From an uncultured bacterium (lineage in GTDB: Bacteria > Verrucomicrobiota > Lentisphaeria > Victivallales > UBA1829), in NCBI GenBank assembly GCA_900549415.1, contig URNX01000060.1, positions 1 to 17,145 of the forward strand: a stretch of DNA of 17,145 nucleotides, read 5' to 3'. Position 1 is the stretch's first letter, and every line of letters begins with the position of its first letter. The notes under the pieces were generated by a model. It saw only the letters and a program-made list of their open reading frames with translations, did no database searches and was not told the origin of the DNA. Of the stretch, positions 15,325-17,145 are shown piece by piece. A program made the position numbers and the translations under genes.

Positions 15325-15350
15325 ATTCATTTTGTTATACAAAATGAATT
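15315..15350 (-). terminator. Palindrome with T tract after tRNA-Arg, probable terminator
   Basis: Arms AATTCATTTTGT (plus strand 15324-15335) and ACAAAATGAATT (15339-15350) form a perfect 12-bp stem with a 3-nt loop. Read on the minus strand, the stem is followed by TGA and six T (15320-15315). It starts 32 nt after the tRNA 3' end and would end that transcript. The stem is very AT-rich for a terminator, so an operator bound by a dimeric repressor of the downstream TPR-dnaG genes is the alternative. Confidence 0.6.
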
Positions 15351-15382
15351 ATTTGCGTGAAAAGACCTGCAGAGGGGGAAAT

Positions 15383-15459
15383 TGGTGCACTCGGCGAGGT
15401 TCGAACTCACGACCTATTGCTCCGGAGGCAATCGCTCTATCCAACTGAGCTACGAGTGC
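15383..15459 (-). tRNA. tRNA-Arg (anticodon CCG)
   Basis: Reads CGG codons. The 77 nt fold completely: acceptor GCACTCG/CGAGTGC, D arm GCTC...GAGC, anticodon stem ATTGC/GCAAT around loop CTCCGGA (anticodon CCG), variable AGGTC, T arm GTGAG-TTCGAAC-CTCGC, discriminator A, and an encoded CCA. It is preceded by its own promoter and followed by a probable terminator, so it is monocistronic. Confidence 0.97.
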
Positions 15460-15463
15460 TTAT

Positions 15464-15498
15464 ATCAGGTACTATACAACACTTTTGAGATTTCGCAA
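15464..15498 (-). promoter_or_regulatory. Promoter of tRNA-Arg
   Basis: Minus strand: TTGCGA (15498-15493), a 16-nt spacer, TATAGT (15476-15471), with a predicted start near 15464, five nt before the mature tRNA. Such a short leader is typical of stable-RNA genes. It contains the same 12-mer, TGTATAGTACCT, as the ileS promoter. Confidence 0.7.
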
Positions 15499-15507
15499 AC
15501 CGCAAAT

Positions 15508-15651
15508 TCACTTTTTTTGAAGAAAAATCTGCAGAGCCGGGACATCGCAACCGTAAACCTGATCGCAGATAAAGGCATCGAGCGCGACCATGATCACAGC
15601 ATTCAATCCGACCGCAGCGGACATTGACAAAACCATGTAAACGGCAAACAC
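15508..15651 (-). CDS. Possible 47-aa membrane peptide (hypothetical)
   Basis: From GTG 15651 to TGA 15508, an open frame encodes VFAVYMVLSMSAAVGLNAVI and about 8 more apolar residues, then the polar tail CDQVYGCDVP...LQKK with two Cys. A single membrane span or uncleaved signal is plausible. Codons are GC-ending (GTC, GCG, CTC, GCC, ATC, CCG), unlike the AT-rich DNA beside it, which hints at coding. The frame stays open upstream to TGA without an ATG, adding basic TKHRRSGS before the span, so this may equally be a gene remnant. The ribosome site is weak. I do not recognise the peptide. Confidence 0.3.
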   Translation of the reverse strand: MFAVYMVLSMSAAVGLNAVIMVALDAFICDQVYGCDVPALQIFLQKK

Positions 15652-15680
15652 GCTGCCCGATCTTCGATGTTTCGTGCCTT

Positions 15681-15725
15681 GAATTGCAGGCAGAACAATT
15701 CAAAACACGATTTTCTGCCTGCAAT
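15681..15725. repeat. Intergenic 13-bp inverted repeat with an overlapping alternative hairpin
   Basis: ATTGCAGGCAGAA (15683-15695) and TTCTGCCTGCAAT (15713-15725) are perfect inverted repeats around a 17-nt loop. The left arm also forms part of a second hairpin, GAATTG (15681-15686) with CAATTC (15696-15701), and the two cannot form together. No T tract follows on either strand, so it is not a standard terminator. It lies 69 nt after the stop of the last exported-protein gene and before the possible small peptide, both minus strand. The rest of 15460-15794 holds only the tRNA promoter and that peptide, as far as I can see. Confidence 0.7.
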
Positions 15726-15794
15726 CAACCCAAATCTTGATGATCCGCAATAGGTACATTGTAATGGTTGACCGGGTTCCCCTTCTGGAAAGTG

Positions 15795-16238
15795 TTAATT
15801 TCTCTTTGCGCGCTGATAGATTTCCATCAACGCATTCGATGCTTTATCGTTTTCCTGCATGAGTCGCCGTTCTTCTGCAGACAAAGAACCAGTGCGCATC
15901 ATTTTTTCACCGATTTTTATACAGCGGAAGAGGGTCGAGGAATACGTTTGCCATGCCTGGCGAAAATCCGCAGGACAATTGCTTGAAAGAATTCTTAGGT
16001 TTCCTTCATTGATCCATGCTTCAAACGCCTCCATTTTAACCTTCACGGAAGCTCCGCTCAGATTCCGGTTCATGTTTTTTAATTTTTCCGTCATACTCTC
16101 CCAGAAAGAGCAGACAAAACGTTTTTCTGCGAAGCTGTAAGTCTGCGCATTCATTTCAACCGCCTGCAATGGAGCAAGGAACACTGGAGTTCCAACCAAA
16201 GCAACCGCCGCCAGGGAAGACATTAAAATCTTTCTCAT
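15795..16238 (-). CDS. Exported CPxDF-domain protein of unknown function (single copy of the domain)
   Basis: 147 aa with a signal peptide of about 26 residues (MRKILMSSLAAVALVGTPVF, then APLQA), so probably periplasmic or secreted. I do not recognise the family. The mature part shows KRFVCSFW (40-46), NCPADFR (87-93) and C106, giving Cys at 43, 88 and 106. The same pattern, FVCxFW...CPxDFRxxW...C, occurs in the C-terminal half of the protein encoded just upstream, with 18 residues between the last two Cys in both. Predicted mainly helical. Its ATG overlaps the upstream TGA (ATGA, 16235-16238), so translation is coupled. The DNA is AT-richer than the housekeeping genes. Confidence 0.8.
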   Translation of the reverse strand: MRKILMSSLAAVALVGTPVFLAPLQAVEMNAQTYSFAEKRFVCSFWESMTEKLKNMNRNLSGASVKVKMEAFEAWINEGNLRILSSNCPADFRQAWQTYSSTLFRCIKIGEKMMRTGSLSAEERRLMQENDKASNALMEIYQRAKRN

Positions 16239-17084
16239 TTTGATTCTCCTTCGTTACATTTTTCATGAATAATCCGCAATGTATTTGCAGATTTCATCGC
16301 TTCAATCATCGCATTCTGTATTTTATCCGGCATGTCCTTTGCGCCAGGGTTTGTCCGGCAATAGTCCATACAAACCTGCAGGTTTGCAGAAAAGAGAAGC
16401 CATTCTTTTCTAAAATCTTCCGGACATTCCTTTTCCTGAACTCTTCGGTCCAACGCCTCTCTCTCTTCCGGTTTAGCATTGTCCAGATTCGCCATGATTT
16501 TTTCAAACTCTTTCCAAAAAGCACAGACGAACTTTTTTTGTTCAGCTGTATACTGCGCTTTTTTCGCCTCGGTACCTGCTGCCGAAGGGCTGAAGTTTTT
16601 CACAAACGTCTCTAAGCGTTCTTTTGCAGAATCTTTCGCGGCTGAAATCTGTTCACATCTTGCCAAATAGCGTTTCATGTTTTCGACATAGCCATTTGCT
16701 TTTGCCGGATCAGCAGCTGCACTCAACAGGAACAGGACAACCTCTTCTTTGTTCCTGGGAAGTTCCGGTGGAAGCGCCTTCGCATGTTCCGCAAAATCAG
16801 CCAAAGTTCTGATATATTCAACAGCAAGTTCTGTAAAATCAGGCGGACAATACCTAAAATCTTTCATTTTCAGAAAATCCAGTGCAGCGACTTGGAATGA
16901 TTCTCCTATCTTGTCCATGGCGCCGAGCAATTCAAAAGGATCATCATACTTTTTTACAACAGGCAACTTGGAATCCATTTCTTTCAGAATGGCATTCATT
17001 GAGACTGCTGGATCACCCTTCTGTTTTTGTGGAGCAGGAATTGAGTAACTGATCAAAAGAGCATCGTACAACGCCAATATAGCG
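16235..17084 (-). CDS. CPxDF-domain protein with two domain copies, 5' end cut off by contig end
   Basis: Unrecognised family. The frame runs from the contig end to TGA at 16235. The first in-frame start, TTG 17077, is probably not the real one: upstream codons read VLAI into ALYDALLISYSIPAPQKQ, which looks like the end of a signal peptide, and further upstream lies sequencing adapter. Numbering from TTG 17077 (280 aa): a degenerate first repeat at about 48-100 with YCPPDF (76-81), a helical middle, and a full second repeat with KKFVCAFW (181-188), ECPEDFRKEW (217-226) and C236. Cys are at 77, 141, 185, 218, 236, 240 and 274. Export and disulfides are inferred. The next gene overlaps by 4 nt and encodes a paralogous domain. 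Confidence 0.7.
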
Positions 17085-17142
17085 AGAACGGAAGAGCGTC
17101 GTGTAGGGAAAGAGTGTAGATCTCGGTGGTCGCCGTATCATT
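17085..17142 (-). other. Illumina P5/TruSeq universal adapter sequence (assembly artefact)
   Basis: Read on the minus strand, these 58 bases are the standard Illumina universal adapter, beginning AATGATACGGCGACCACCGA and ending ACGACGCTCTTCCG plus four bases with one mismatch (GTTCT for GATCT). Three further A residues reach the end of the window. This is synthetic sequence retained by the assembler; the genomic sequence ends at about 17084. Confidence 0.97.
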
Positions 17143-17145
17143 AAA

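Noticed and set aside
15382..15627. Plus-strand 81-codon frame starting MVHSARFELTTYCSGG
   Set aside because: Its N-terminus is the reverse complement of tRNA-Arg, a common false gene call.
15437..15724. Minus-strand 95-codon frame through the intergenic region
   Set aside because: It overlaps the tRNA and its promoter and has a Cys/Arg-rich, random-looking composition; the alternative 47-codon frame on the same strand looks more like coding sequence.
1..17145. CRISPR arrays, insertion sequences, integrases, defence genes
   Set aside because: I looked for spaced direct repeats, transposase motifs and terminal inverted repeats and saw none.

Overview
The window is a gene-dense stretch of a Gram-negative bacterial genome. 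The envelope genes, namely an MlaA-type lipoprotein and a second lipoprotein, both with signal peptides and lipoboxes, imply an outer membrane. The eukaryote-like (type 2) isoleucyl-tRNA synthetase, free-standing CoaB and divergent NAD kinase would fit the Planctomycetes-Verrucomicrobia-Lentisphaerae group, perhaps a gut Lentisphaerota relative. That placement is an inference from protein style and is not proven here. The right edge is a real contig end: positions 17085-17142 match the Illumina P5/TruSeq universal adapter in reverse complement, with one mismatch, so the final ~60 bases are not genomic.

Layout. (1) 1-4330, plus strand: the tail of an unknown gene, a promoter, then ileS and trpS, two class I aminoacyl-tRNA synthetases 12 nt apart. 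(2) 4331-6941, plus: a hairpin-rich 130-nt spacer, a PTS EIIA-CBS-CBS regulatory protein, and an ArsB/NhaD-superfamily transporter 6 nt downstream, closed by a clear terminator. (3) 6953-12520, plus: a promoter and a tightly packed operon of DEAD-box RNA helicase, SpoU/TrmH-family RNA methyltransferase, NAD kinase, CoaB, and a large lipoprotein that fuses an MlaA domain to an alpha/beta hydrolase with a complete Ser-Asp-His triad. (4) 12521-15227, minus: a TPR lipoprotein followed by dnaG, whose stop codon abuts that of the fusion gene with no spacer. (5) 15315-15459, minus: tRNA-Arg(CCG) with its own promoter and an AT-rich palindrome that probably ends its transcript. (6) 15460-17084, minus: a 335-nt region with two mutually exclusive hairpins and a possible 47-residue membrane peptide, then two translationally coupled genes for related cysteine-containing, apparently exported proteins of a family I do not recognise. 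The sequence is clearly more AT-rich here.

The most interesting items are the MlaA-hydrolase fusion, which suggests that phospholipid extraction from the outer membrane is coupled to lipid hydrolysis on one polypeptide, and the repeated CPxDF cysteine domain in the last two genes. The EIIA-CBS/transporter pair looks like a phosphorylation- and nucleotide-sensing regulator next to its likely target. Long open frames antisense to nearly every gene are shadows caused by avoidance of TTA, CTA and TCA codons.
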